The notes: generated from the sequence alone by a model not told the origin. Numbered from the stretch's first letter, positions 42,193-50,621 are shown. The stretch: 64,000 nucleotides of DNA from an uncultured Luteitalea sp. (GCA_934541105.1 CAKTDA010000002.1:523077-587076), one strand, 5' to 3'. Translations and numbers: made by a program.

Positions 42193-43872
42193 TCCCTCCA
42201 GCTCGTACAGTGTGACGGGATAGGTCGGGTCGGGGATGCGGCCGACGAACCGCAGCCCCGGCGTCCGGCGGAGGCGCGCGTCGAACTCCACGAAGTCGGC
42301 CGGCTCGTAGCGGTCCTCGTGGACGACCACGTACCGCACGTCGCGCGCGCGCAGGGCGTCGAGGCTCTCGTCGTTCGGGAACCGCACGAGGGTGTTCAGC
42401 AGATCGAGATACGGCTTCGGGTAGTAGCCGCTGTAGCCGTTGACGAGTGCCCGCCCGTGGAAGCGGGCCAGATAGCTCCACTCGGCGTCGTACAGGGGAA
42501 GTGCCCATGTGCGCGGCACGGGCAGGTCGAGTACCACGCCTTCCGGCTGCGCTCGCAGGTAGCGCGCATACATCGGCGGCCGCTGCACCCAGGCGTGCAG
42601 CGGGCGCACGTCCGACGCGTACTCGACGAGCAGCACCGCCACGCAGGCCGCGCCACACGCGTGCTGCCAGCGCCTGCGCGGCACCCAATCGAGCAGCCAC
42701 GCCGCACCAAACGCCGCGAGCACCGCAATCGCGAGCGCCATCACCATCCCGAAGCGCGCGGGCGCCCGCAGGCCCTGCAGCGGCGGCACCACGGCCAGCA
42801 CCACGCGGTAGACGATCGTGTGCGTCCCGAGCGCGAGCAACCCCGACACCACGAGCATCGCGACGTACATCCACGACTCGCGACGCCTGCGCGCGAGCCA
42901 GATCGCGGCGAGCGCGAGCGCGGCCGCAAGCGCACCAGGCATCAGGCGCCCTTCCGATGAACTCAGCGCGGCCGTTGCCCCGTAGACCCGGTTCTCTGGC
43001 GGCGCCGAGACGAAGCTTGCCGGCGTGGCGCTCCACCTGTCGATCTCCCACGCCGAGCGGCCGCCGCCGAAGTCCTCCTGGTTGGCGCGATACGGCGCGC
43101 TGTAGGCCGCCAGCGGCAGCACGCACAACACGCCGCCAATCGCGAGCGCCCTCGCAATGCGCGGCACGGCCGCACGCTCGCGCAGGAGGAGCAGCAGCGG
43201 CGCACAACTCGCAAGTGCGACGACGAGGAAGATGCCGTAGTAGATGCAGCTCAGGAACTGTGCGAGGACGAAGACGCCGGTGAGCACGCCATCGCGGATG
43301 CGTCCATGCCACACCGTGCGATGCAGCGCCCAGCAGGCAAGCGGCATCCACTGCGACCACTGCAGCTCGAGGTGCATGATGTGCTCGATGCGGTACGGCA
43401 GCAGCCCGAAGATCGTGCCCGCCATCAGCGCCGGCCAGAACGTCGCCGGCGCCGCTCGGTCGCCCGACCCATGGCGTGCGAGCAGCGCACGCACGAGCAG
43501 GTAGGTGCCGATCGCCGACAACCACGGACCCGCAAGGAGCAGCAGGTTGTAGACGGGCAGTGCCGGCGCGCCCGCACGCAGGGCCGGCAGCGCGACGAGC
43601 CCCTGGAGCAGCACCGCGTCCGAGAACGCGAACGTGCGCTCGACGGGATGGAAGATGGGCGCGTCGAACAGGCGTGCGGGGTGCGTCGGCAGGATCTCGG
43701 CAATCCACGACAGCCGCCACATGCTGAACAGCGTGTCGTGGTGGGCGTGCGTGTGCGTGCGCCACAGTGCCGCCTGCGGCCAGGTGACGAGCGCCGTGAA
43801 TGCGGCACACACCAGGCCCACACCCACCCACTCGCCGGCGCGTGCCAGGCGTCTCCGCAGCGTCGGCGTCAT
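42181..43872 (-). CDS. GT-C-like polytopic membrane protein (YfhO/ArnT-like), paralogue of the gene at 59186
   Basis: A 563-residue protein with about twelve membrane segments and a C-terminal soluble tail of about 110 residues. The first periplasmic loop (TLFSMWRLSWIAEILPTHPARLFDAPIFHPVERTFAFSD) and the motif LELQWSQWMPLACWALHR are typical of a family of bacterial glycosyltransferase-like membrane proteins. The tail (VVLDLPVPRTW, YLARFHGRALVNGYSGYYP, LNTLVRFPNDESLDALRARDVRYVVVHEDRY) is shared with the protein at 59186-61195. I chose ATG 43872 (MTPTLRRRLARAGEW); 43899 is also possible but would overlap the divergent gene. The substrate is unknown. Confidence 0.75.
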   Translation of the reverse strand: MTPTLRRRLARAGEWVGVGLVCAAFTALVTWPQAALWRTHTHAHHDTLFSMWRLSWIAEILPTHPARLFDAPIFHPVERTFAFSDAVLLQGLVALPALRAGAPALPVYNLLLLAGPWLSAIGTYLLVRALLARHGSGDRAAPATFWPALMAGTIFGLLPYRIEHIMHLELQWSQWMPLACWALHRTVWHGRIRDGVLTGVFVLAQFLSCIYYGIFLVVALASCAPLLLLLRERAAVPRIARALAIGGVLCVLPLAAYSAPYRANQEDFGGGRSAWEIDRWSATPASFVSAPPENRVYGATAALSSSEGRLMPGALAAALALAAIWLARRRRESWMYVAMLVVSGLLALGTHTIVYRVVLAVVPPLQGLRAPARFGMVMALAIAVLAAFGAAWLLDWVPRRRWQHACGAACVAVLLVEYASDVRPLHAWVQRPPMYARYLRAQPEGVVLDLPVPRTWALPLYDAEWSYLARFHGRALVNGYSGYYPKPYLDLLNTLVRFPNDESLDALRARDVRYVVVHEDRYEPADFVEFDARLRRTPGLRFVGRIPDPTYPVTLYELEGASM

Positions 43873-43884
43873 CGCGAGCCAGAG

Positions 43885-43890
43885 TACTAT
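43885..43890 (+). promoter_or_regulatory. Possible -10 box for the S66 peptidase gene
   Basis: TACTAT ends 7 bases before the ATG at 43898, which would give a leaderless or near-leaderless transcript. There is no good -35 at 17 bases upstream. The space between the two divergent starts (43872 and 43898) is only 25 bases, so any promoter must lie inside the neighbouring coding sequence. Confidence 0.35.
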
Positions 43891-43897
43891 CTCGCGC

Positions 43898-44950
43898 ATG
43901 TCGTCCCGTCGCACCTTCCTGCAGCGGTCGCTCGTGGCACCTCTCGCCACGGCAAGCCTGGCCGCGCAGGCACCCGCCCGGAGCCCCACTCTCCCAGCCA
44001 CGCTCCGCAAGCCCCGCCGCCTGCGAGCGGGCAGCGTCGTGGGCGTGGTCGACCCCGCGTCGGCCACGTGGGACCCGATCAACGTGGACGTGGTCGTGGA
44101 GTCACTCGCCGCGCTCGGCTTGAAGGCAAAGCTCGGCACGCACCTGATGGATCGACACGGCTACCTCGCCGGCCGCGACGAGGATCGCGCCGCCGACGTG
44201 ATGGCGATGTTCACCGACCCCGATGTCGATGCCGTCCACGCCTTGCGCGGCGGCTGGGGCTGCGCCCGGCTGCTCCCGCACCTCGACTTCGAGGCCATCG
44301 GGCGCAATCCCAAGGTGCTGCTCGGCTTCAGCGACATCACGGCGCTGCTGTTGTCGGTCCACGCGCGGAGCGGCTTTGTGACCTTCCACGGCATGAATGG
44401 CGCCTCGGCCTGGAACCGCTTCAACGTCGGCTGGTTTCGTCGCGTGCTGATGCTCGGCGAGGCCGTCACGATGACCAACCCCCGCGAATCGGGCGACCTG
44501 CTCGCGCCGGTCGCCAACCGCATCCGGACGATCACGCCCGGCCGCGCGCAGGGACGCCTGCTCGGCGGCAACCTCACCGTGCTCACGACGATCATCGGCT
44601 CGGGGATGCTGCCCGACTTCACCGGCAGCATCCTCTTCCTCGAGGACGTGCAGGAAGCCCCTTACCGAATCGACCGCATGCTCATGCAGCTCTCGCTTGC
44701 CGGCATCCTGTCGCAGGTGAAGGCCGTCGTGTGGGGCCGGTGCACCAAGTGCACGCCCGAGGAAGGCAGCTACGGGTCGCTGACGATCAGCGACCTCCTC
44801 GACCACTACCTGAAGCCGCTCGGCGTGCCGGCATGGGAAGGCGCGCAGTTCGGGCACATCGACAGGCAGTTCATCATGCCAATCGGCGTGCAGGCGGAAG
44901 TGGACGCCGAACGCGGCTCGATCCGCCTGCTCGAACCGGCCGTCGGTTGA
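43898..44950 (+). CDS. LD-carboxypeptidase, peptidase family S66, exported
   Basis: A 350-residue protein. The N-terminus (SSRRTFLQRSLVAPLATASLAAQ) is a twin-arginine-like signal. The S66 features are RAGSVVGVVDPAS, the nucleophile region LLGFSDITALLLSV, the Glu in LFLEDVQEAPYRIDRML, and the His in FGHIDRQFIMPIGV. The family removes the terminal D-Ala from murein tetrapeptides (LdcA) or degrades microcin C-like peptides (MccF). Most LdcA enzymes are cytoplasmic, so a Tat signal suggests a periplasmic role here. It converges with the receiver-domain gene. Confidence 0.88.
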   Translation: MSSRRTFLQRSLVAPLATASLAAQAPARSPTLPATLRKPRRLRAGSVVGVVDPASATWDPINVDVVVESLAALGLKAKLGTHLMDRHGYLAGRDEDRAADVMAMFTDPDVDAVHALRGGWGCARLLPHLDFEAIGRNPKVLLGFSDITALLLSVHARSGFVTFHGMNGASAWNRFNVGWFRRVLMLGEAVTMTNPRESGDLLAPVANRIRTITPGRAQGRLLGGNLTVLTTIIGSGMLPDFTGSILFLEDVQEAPYRIDRMLMQLSLAGILSQVKAVVWGRCTKCTPEEGSYGSLTISDLLDHYLKPLGVPAWEGAQFGHIDRQFIMPIGVQAEVDAERGSIRLLEPAVG

Positions 44951-44958
44951 AGCGCCCG

Positions 44959-44980
44959 GGCGGGCCGACGCTAGCCCGCC
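44959..44980. terminator. Hairpin between convergent genes
   Basis: A 7-base GC stem (GGCGGGC and GCCCGCC) with an 8-base loop spans the 20-base gap between the S66 peptidase stop (44950) and the receiver-gene stop (44971). It could end transcription from both sides; there is no T-run. Confidence 0.45.
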
Positions 44981-45339
44981 GCCTCGAGAATCGCGCGCAG
45001 CTGTTCGCCGACGCGCGTCGGATCGAACGGCTTCTGGATCAGGCCGATCGCGCCGGCGTCGGCAGCCTCCTGCTCGAAGCCGTCGTGCGAGGCGCCCGTG
45101 AGGAACACGATCGGCACCCGCGTCCACGACGCATCGGCGACGAGCTCCCGGCAGATGTCGATGCCCTCGACATCGGGCAGGTGCCAGTCGAGCAGGAGGG
45201 CCGCGAACGTGTTCGTCCGCGCCGCCTCGAGCGCCTCGCGGCCGGTCCCGACGATCGTCACCGTGTAGCCAGCCCGCTTGAGGCCCAGCCGCGCCACGAG
45301 CGCGATCGATTCATCGTCGTCTGCAAGCAGGACGTGCAC
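44971..45339 (-). CDS. Single-domain response regulator (CheY-like receiver), co-transcribed with glnA
   Basis: A 122-residue protein that is only a receiver domain. The acidic pocket is in VLLADDDESIA, the phosphorylation Asp in ALLLDWHLPDVEG, the Thr in IVFLTGASHDG and the Lys in GLIQKPFDP. There is no output domain. The GTG start at 45339 is one base after the glutamine synthetase stop (TGA-C-GTG), so it is translated from the same mRNA. It may serve a phosphorelay or act by binding another protein. A link to nitrogen status is inferred only from its position. Confidence 0.9.
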   Translation of the reverse strand: MHVLLADDDESIALVARLGLKRAGYTVTIVGTGREALEAARTNTFAALLLDWHLPDVEGIDICRELVADASWTRVPIVFLTGASHDGFEQEAADAGAIGLIQKPFDPTRVGEQLRAILEAAG

Positions 45340-45340
45340 G

Positions 45341-46696
45341 TCAGTACACCTTCAGGTACCGGTGGATCTCCCAGGCGCTGACCTGCTGGAGATAGTCGAA
45401 CCACTCGCGGCGCTTCGCCTCGAGGAAGTGCTCGAAGATGTGGTCGCCGAGCGTCTCGCGCATCAGCGCGCTGCGTTCGAGCTGATCGAGGGCGGCATCG
45501 AGGTTGTGCGGCAGCTCGTCGATGCGCAGTGAACGGCGCTCGCGCTGCGACATCTTGTAGATGTTCTTGCTGACCGGCGCCCCGGGGTCGAGATCGTTGT
45601 CGATGCCGTCGAGGCCGGCGCGCAGCATCGCGGCAAACGCGAGATACGGGTTGCACGACGGGTCGGGCATGCGCAGCTCGATGCGCGTGTCCTCCCCGCG
45701 CGGCGCCGGGATGCGGATGAGCGGGCTGCGGTTGCGCTCCGACCAGGCGATGTGCGTCGGCGCCTCGTACCCCGGGATCAGTCGCTTGTACGAGTTGACG
45801 AGGGGATTCGTGATCGCGCAGAACGCCTCGGCGTGCTGGAGCAGGCCGCCGATGTAGTTCATGCACGTGCGGCTCAGTTCGAACGGACCGTCGGGGTCGG
45901 CAAACGCGTTGACGCCATCGCGCAGCAGCGCCTGGTGCGTGTGCATGCCCGATCCGTTGACGCCGAACACCGGCTTGGGCATGAACGTCGCGTGGACGCC
46001 GTTCCTGCGCGCGACGTTCTTCACCACGAAGCGGAACGTGCTGACGTTGTCGGCCGCGAGCAGCACGTCGTCGTGCCGGAAGTCGATCTCGTGCTGGCCC
46101 CAGGCCGCCTCGTGGTGCGCCGCCTCCACCTCGAACCCCATCCGCTCCAGCATCAGCACGATCTGCCGGCGGACGTCCTCGCCCTGGTCGACGGGCGTCA
46201 GGTCGAAGTAGCCGCCGGCGTCGTGCGTCTCGGTCGTCGGCTCCTCGTCGCGCATCTGGAAGAGGAAGAACTCGGCCTCCGGCCCCGCAATCATCGAGAA
46301 CCCGCGGTCTGCCGCCTGGGTGATGGCGCGCTTGAGCGTCTGGCGCGGGCACCCCGGGAACGGCGTGCCGTCAGGGTTGGTGATGTCGCAGATGACCCGC
46401 GCGACCTTCTCGCCGGACGGGTCGACCCAGGGCAGGATCCGGAACGTCGAGAGGTCGGGCGTCAGGTACATGTCCGCCTCCTCGATCCGCACGAAGCCCT
46501 GGATCGACGATCCGTCGAACATCACCTTCCCGTCGAGCGCCAGCGCGAACTGCCGGTCGGGCACCTCGACGTTCTTGATGACACCCAGGATGTCGGTGAA
46601 CTGCAGCCGCAGGAACCTGACCCCGGCGGCCTCGGCGTCGGCAAGGATCTGCCGCTTGCGCTCGTCGGGGGTGGCGTCCTGCACTTGTCGGCTCAA
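45341..46696 (-). CDS. glnA: Glutamine synthetase type I (GSI-alpha)
   Basis: A 451-residue enzyme making glutamine from glutamate and ammonia with ATP. Signature segments: FTDILGVIKNVEVP, KVMFDGSSIQGF, DPSGEKVARVICDI, GPEAEFFLF, HHEAAWGQHEIDFR (metal ligands), NGSGMHTHQALL, NSYKRLIPGYEAPTHIAWSERNRSPLIRIP, ELRMPDPSCNPYLAFAAML. Length and the lack of an adenylylation segment (N-L-Y-D-L-P-P) place it in the alpha subtype, usually controlled by feedback rather than by GlnE. I choose TTG at 46696: GGAG lies 7 bases upstream, there is no ATG near, and the protein would start LSRQVQDATPDERKRQ. A receiver-domain gene follows after one base. Confidence 0.95.
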   Translation of the reverse strand: MSRQVQDATPDERKRQILADAEAAGVRFLRLQFTDILGVIKNVEVPDRQFALALDGKVMFDGSSIQGFVRIEEADMYLTPDLSTFRILPWVDPSGEKVARVICDITNPDGTPFPGCPRQTLKRAITQAADRGFSMIAGPEAEFFLFQMRDEEPTTETHDAGGYFDLTPVDQGEDVRRQIVLMLERMGFEVEAAHHEAAWGQHEIDFRHDDVLLAADNVSTFRFVVKNVARRNGVHATFMPKPVFGVNGSGMHTHQALLRDGVNAFADPDGPFELSRTCMNYIGGLLQHAEAFCAITNPLVNSYKRLIPGYEAPTHIAWSERNRSPLIRIPAPRGEDTRIELRMPDPSCNPYLAFAAMLRAGLDGIDNDLDPGAPVSKNIYKMSQRERRSLRIDELPHNLDAALDQLERSALMRETLGDHIFEHFLEAKRREWFDYLQQVSAWEIHRYLKVY

Positions 46697-46828
46697 AGCG
46701 CACGCTCCATGGCGCCCCAAGTGTAATCCGCAGCCGGATCAACCTTTGGCGGGCCCGCCCCGTCTCATGATTCCGGACGGCGGGGCTGCAGAATCCGCGG
46801 ACGTGCCCCCGACCGGCAGGAGGACTCC

Positions 46829-47857
46829 ATGCGGACGAGAATCTGGCTGGCAAGCGCCGCGACGGCCGCAGCCGTCGTCGCGATCGGCTCGATGGGCACC
46901 GGCGCCATCGCGCACGGGCAGGACGGCAAGGACCGCTCGACCACGCAGGCGACAAAGGTCGAGGACGACGTGCGTCGGGCCGTCGAGGAGGCCACGCGCG
47001 CGGCAACCGACGCCGTGCGCGACGTGGACATCGAGGCCATCGTCAGCAGCGCGATGCAGGAGATGCCCGGGATTGCCGTGATTGGCGGCAGGCCGCGCCT
47101 CGGGGTCAGCACACGGGACGTCACGGCCGAGGAGGCGAAGGCGGCGGGGCTCGACGGCATCACGGGCGCGTACGTCACCGACGTCGCCTCGGACTCGGCC
47201 GCGGCGAAGGCCGGTCTCGAGGCGCGCGACATCATCGTCTCGGTGGATGGGGAGACGATCCGGAGCGCGCGGCAGCTCGTCCGCGTTGTCGGTGAATCAC
47301 CCGACGGGCGCGCGCTGGCGATTGCCTATGTCCGCGGCACGACACGCGGCACCGCGACGGCAACCCTCGAGACGAGAAGCCTGACCCTCCGCAGCCGCGA
47401 ACGGGGACCCGTGGTCCGGCGGTTCGAGCGCCGCCTCGGGCCCGCCTTTCCCGAGGGCGGTCGTCCCTTCGACATGCTCATCCCCCGAGGCCCTGCAGGC
47501 GAGGCGCGCCTGTGGATCGGCCGTGGACGTCTCGGCATCGTGGCGCAGTCGCTCAACCCGCAACTCGCCGCGTACTTCGGCGTCGAGGACGGCGTGCTCG
47601 TGACGCAGGTGAACGAGGAGTCCCCTGCCGCGAAGGCCGGCATGAAGGCCGGCGACGTGATCACTGCCGTGAACGGCAAGCCCGTGAAGGACCCTGGCGA
47701 CATCACAGGGCACCTGCGGGATGCCGAGGGCGGCAAGGACGTGACCGTTGCGGTGACGCGCGACCGGAAGAGCCAGTCGCTCACGATCACGGTGCCGGCG
47801 CGTTCGGAGTCGTCGGGCGGACGGACCGTCACGCGAATCGAGCGCTTCACGGCATGA
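46829..47857 (+). CDS. Exported protein with two PDZ domains and no protease domain
   Basis: A 342-residue protein. A signal peptide (RIWLASAATAAAVVAIGSMGTGAIAHG) is followed by a charged helical stretch (about residues 42-80). The first PDZ runs about 90-180 (RLGVSTRDVTAEEAKAAGL, DSAAAKAGLEARDIIVSVDGETI), then a basic linker, and the second PDZ about 228-325 (RLGIVAQSLNPQLAAYFGVEDGVLVTQV, SPAAKAGMKAGDVITAVNGKPV). These resemble the PDZ domains of HtrA/DegP, but the trypsin-like domain is absent. It may be a periplasmic adaptor or chaperone for peptide C-termini. AGGAGG lies 5 bases before the ATG. The gene is divergent from glnA. Confidence 0.88.
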   Translation: MRTRIWLASAATAAAVVAIGSMGTGAIAHGQDGKDRSTTQATKVEDDVRRAVEEATRAATDAVRDVDIEAIVSSAMQEMPGIAVIGGRPRLGVSTRDVTAEEAKAAGLDGITGAYVTDVASDSAAAKAGLEARDIIVSVDGETIRSARQLVRVVGESPDGRALAIAYVRGTTRGTATATLETRSLTLRSRERGPVVRRFERRLGPAFPEGGRPFDMLIPRGPAGEARLWIGRGRLGIVAQSLNPQLAAYFGVEDGVLVTQVNEESPAAKAGMKAGDVITAVNGKPVKDPGDITGHLRDAEGGKDVTVAVTRDRKSQSLTITVPARSESSGGRTVTRIERFTA

Positions 47858-47917
47858 CGCGCCGGTCGAGCGAACCGGCATCCCCGATTCTCCGTCTACT
47901 TGCGAAATCGCCGACGT

Positions 47918-47974
47918 GTCTGCCGATGTCACCCCAGAGTCGGCAGACGTGTCTCCGGCCGTTCAGGTCGGCCG
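47918..47974. repeat. Two adjacent hairpins downstream of the PDZ gene
   Basis: First stem GTCTGCCGA (47918-47926) with TCGGCAGAC (47940-47948), 13-base loop. Second stem CGGCCG (47956-47961) with CGGCCG (47969-47974), 7-base loop. A short direct repeat ACGTGTCT also occurs twice (47914-47921 and 47947-47954). They lie between the PDZ gene and the small secreted protein and may end the first transcript or form the leader of the second. Confidence 0.45.
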
Positions 47975-48004
47975 TGAACTCCAGTGTCCTGAAGGAGAAG
48001 TGCC

Positions 48005-48328
48005 GTGACGATCCCCGTCATCCGTCTCGCTGTCGGCGTTTCCGCGCTCACGATGACGGCGGCGTTGCACGCAGCCACGCCGATGTCGCTGCCGCTCGGG
48101 GAACTCGCGCTGCCCGCGACCGGCGGGAGCAGCCTGACCTTGCCGGTGCCACCGCCGCCGCCACGCCGGATCAGCAAGCCCGAGGTCCTGCCCGCCCGCA
48201 TCGTGATCAAGGCCGACACGTCGGCGTGCGGGAATGCGGACGCGGCGCGCGCGACGCACGAGAAGCGTCAGGTCGCCGTCGCGCCCGACCCGTGGGTCAC
48301 GACTCCGGTGTGGTTTCGGTTGGGATGA
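48005..48328 (+). CDS. Small exported protein of unknown function
   Basis: A 107-residue protein read from GTG at 48005, with AAGGAG about 7 bases upstream. It has a good Sec signal (TIPVIRLAVGVSALTMTAALHAA) and a Pro-rich middle (LPVPPPPPRRIS). The end has one Cys and RQVAVAPDPWVTTPVWFRLG. The segment LPATGG looks like a sortase signal by chance, but no membrane anchor or basic tail follows it. I do not recognise a family. Its 3' end overlaps the convergent GAF-sensor gene by 32 bases. Confidence 0.6.
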   Translation: MTIPVIRLAVGVSALTMTAALHAATPMSLPLGELALPATGGSSLTLPVPPPPPRRISKPEVLPARIVIKADTSACGNADAARATHEKRQVAVAPDPWVTTPVWFRLG

Positions 48329-49574
48329 GCACTGCCAGCTGCGCCGCCACGATTTGCGCGAGCGCGCGCGTGGCGACTGCAGCCTCGCGGCCGTGACCAA
48401 TCTCGGCCGCCAGCACCCCGACACACCCCTGCGGCACGAGCAGCGGCACGGCAATCGCTCCCGGAGCGTTGGGTGTGGCATCGACGACCTGCGTGACCGT
48501 GTCGCGCCAGGCCGCAGCCGTGGCGTTCTCGGCGTCACGCGGTAGCGTCGGGATGCGCCGCAGCGCTTCTTCCGGGTACCCGTAGGTCAGCAGCGGCTTC
48601 AGCGCCTTCGCTCCGGCGTCGGCCACCCACACGATGACGCCCGTGGCGTCGAGCAGCCGTGCGGCGCGGCCGAGGGCGTCGCGCAGTTCATCGGCGTCCT
48701 TCACGCGCGCGAGATCCGTACACACCTTTGCCGTCGCATCGAGCGCATCGTCGCCGACGGTTGCCGTGACCTGTGGCCGCCGGACGTCGGCCGGCGATGG
48801 CGCCGGAGGCGCTGCCGCAACGGGCGCTGGTGCAGGCGTCGTCGGCACGGCCACCGGAGCTGGAGCCGGGGCGGGACGCATCGTGTCGGCGGCAGGGGCC
48901 GCAACCGGTTCGGTCCGCTGTGGCCGCTCGTGCAGGTGCAGCGAGCCTTCGGGCGCGTGCAGTTCGACGGCCGGCTCCTCGGTGCGACCGGTCGGGAGCA
49001 GCAGCAGCGACACCAGGATGCCCGCGCCGGCGGCGGCGCCCGCGATGATGTACTGCAGGCGTCGTTCGTCGTAGCCGGTGCGCGCCGGCCCGACAAGCGC
49101 GACATAGGCCTCCTCGACGCTCGTGCGGATCACGCCGCTCGTCTTGAGCCCGTCTTCGTACACGGCGTCGGCCGCCATGAGCGTGGTGCCGTTCTCGACG
49201 AAGTCACGAATGCGCCTTGTGATGCCCTCGTAGACCTTCAGCGCGCGTTCTGCCGCGTCGAGGGCCTCGACGGCGCCTGCCTGCTCCCCTGCCTGCGCAC
49301 GCAGCGCGGCAAGCCCCTGCGTCAGTGAAGCGAGCGCCTCGGCGAACTTCGCTTCCCAGAAGTCGATGCCCTGACCTTCGGCCAGGTAGGCCTGCTGCGC
49401 CAGCCGCGCATCGTCGATGGCGTGGAGGATCTGCTCGCGCGTGGCGCCGAGCGACTCGAGCCGGCTGGCGCGGTCGAGGCGCTGCACCTCGAGCGTGTGG
49501 AGTTGCCATCCCGCAGCCGCGACACCGGCAATCAGCAGCAGGACGAGCACGATGCGGACGGCCGGACGGGTCAT
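48297..49574 (-). CDS. Membrane sensor with four-helix-bundle-like periplasmic domain and cytoplasmic GAF domain
   Basis: A 425-residue protein. A first membrane helix (VRIVLVLLLIAGVAAAGWQL) is followed by an all-helical extracytoplasmic region of about 150 residues with an A-E-G-Q-x-x-D-F-W pattern (CHASE3/4HB-like). Then come a second helix (IIAGAAAGAGILVSLLLLP), a Pro/Ala/Val linker of about 80 residues and a C-terminal GAF-like domain (residues about 275-415: ALGRAARLLDATGVIVWVADAGA, IAVPLLVPQGCVGVLAAEI). No kinase, GGDEF or methyl-accepting domain follows, so the signal output must be through another protein. The ATG 49574 gives the first helix directly. Confidence 0.75.
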   Translation of the reverse strand: MTRPAVRIVLVLLLIAGVAAAGWQLHTLEVQRLDRASRLESLGATREQILHAIDDARLAQQAYLAEGQGIDFWEAKFAEALASLTQGLAALRAQAGEQAGAVEALDAAERALKVYEGITRRIRDFVENGTTLMAADAVYEDGLKTSGVIRTSVEEAYVALVGPARTGYDERRLQYIIAGAAAGAGILVSLLLLPTGRTEEPAVELHAPEGSLHLHERPQRTEPVAAPAADTMRPAPAPAPVAVPTTPAPAPVAAAPPAPSPADVRRPQVTATVGDDALDATAKVCTDLARVKDADELRDALGRAARLLDATGVIVWVADAGAKALKPLLTYGYPEEALRRIPTLPRDAENATAAAWRDTVTQVVDATPNAPGAIAVPLLVPQGCVGVLAAEIGHGREAAVATRALAQIVAAQLAVLIPTETTPES

Positions 49575-49691
49575 GACGCCGGCATTCCGCGAACCACGTC
49601 GTCACATGGCGCATTCGGGTGCATGCGGTCGGTACTATAGCACCCGGCTCCGCCGTACCCGGGCGACCCTGAACGTCGTCCACCACGCGCA

Positions 49692-50585
49692 ATGACCGTC
49701 GATCTCATCGTCAATCCGGCCTCCGGACCGGCCCGCCGACGCGAGCCGCGCAGCGGCCGGCTGCGCCGCGTAAGCGAATCATTGCGCGCGCACGGCGTCA
49801 CGATTGCCCGGGCGACGGAGACGTCGGCCATCGGAGATGCCGCACGTGCGGCCATCGCGGCGCGCGATGCCGGCAGCGAACTGGTCATCGTCTGGGGCGG
49901 CGACGGCACGCTGAACGAAGCGGCCGGCGTGCTGCTCGGCACCGGCACGCGCCTCGGCATCGTGCCCGGCGGGTCGGGCAATGGCCTCGCGCGCGGGCTC
50001 GGCCTGCCGCTCGACGTGGACGCGGCCGTGCGCGTGGCGCTCGAAGGCCGCGCGCGGGACATCGACACCGGGTCGGTGGACGGGCGCGCGTTCCTCAACC
50101 TCGCGGGCGTCGGCTTCGACGCCTCGGTCGCCGATCGGGTGAACACGTGCAATCCGCACCGTGGGCTCTGGCCCTACGTCGCGGCCATTGCGCGCGAGTT
50201 CCGCACGTTCGAGATGCAGCGGTTCAGCCTGGCGCTCGACGACACCCCGCCCATGGCCGTGGACGCACACCTCGTGGTGGTCTGCAACGGCCAGCAGTAC
50301 GGGCACGATGCGCGCATCGCTCCCGAGGCAGCGTTCGACGATGGATTGCTCGACGTCGTGGCGGTGCCCCACATCACGGTGATGCGGCTCGTCCGCCATG
50401 GGTGGCGGTTGTTCAACGGGACGATCGGATCAATCCCGGGCGTGCTGACGGCTCGCGCGCGGCGCATCGTCGTCTCGCACGATCGGCCGCTGCCCGTCCA
50501 CCTCGATGGCGAGGTCGTGCGCGACGGGACCACGCGGGTGTTCGAGGTACACCCGCGCAGCCTGCGTGTCATGGTGGGTCGGTAG
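49692..50585 (+). CDS. Diacylglycerol/sphingosine kinase-type lipid kinase (YegS/BmrU/DgkB family)
   Basis: A 297-residue DAGK-catalytic-domain protein. Motifs are LIVNPASGPARR at the N-terminus, the nucleotide motif VIVWGGDGTLNEAAGVL, then LGIVPGGSGNGLARGLGLP, FLNLAGVGFDASVA and the C-terminal MRLVRHGWRLFNGTIGSIPGV and LPVHLDGEVV. It phosphorylates diacylglycerol or a related lipid at the membrane surface. No membrane helix is needed. It is divergent from the sensor gene, 117 bases apart. A 22-base palindrome lies 4 bases after the stop. Confidence 0.92.
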   Translation: MTVDLIVNPASGPARRREPRSGRLRRVSESLRAHGVTIARATETSAIGDAARAAIAARDAGSELVIVWGGDGTLNEAAGVLLGTGTRLGIVPGGSGNGLARGLGLPLDVDAAVRVALEGRARDIDTGSVDGRAFLNLAGVGFDASVADRVNTCNPHRGLWPYVAAIAREFRTFEMQRFSLALDDTPPMAVDAHLVVVCNGQQYGHDARIAPEAAFDDGLLDVVAVPHITVMRLVRHGWRLFNGTIGSIPGVLTARARRIVVSHDRPLPVHLDGEVVRDGTTRVFEVHPRSLRVMVGR

Positions 50586-50588
50586 AGA

Positions 50589-50610
50589 GTGTCGACCTGA
50601 AGGTCGACAC
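50589..50610. repeat. 22-base palindrome, GTCGAC-core dispersed repeat copy, possible terminator
   Basis: Perfect stems GTGTCGACCT and AGGTCGACAC around a 2-base GA loop, 4 bases after the lipid-kinase stop. It shares its core TCGACCT-NN-AGGTCGA with the palindrome at 36853. At this convergent junction it could stop transcription from either side. Confidence 0.7.
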
Positions 50611-50621
50611 CCACGGACTCA

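Noticed and set aside
48005..48328. LPATGG in the small exported protein as a sortase signal
   Set aside because: It lies in the middle of the protein with no membrane helix or basic tail after it, and the organism appears Gram-negative.
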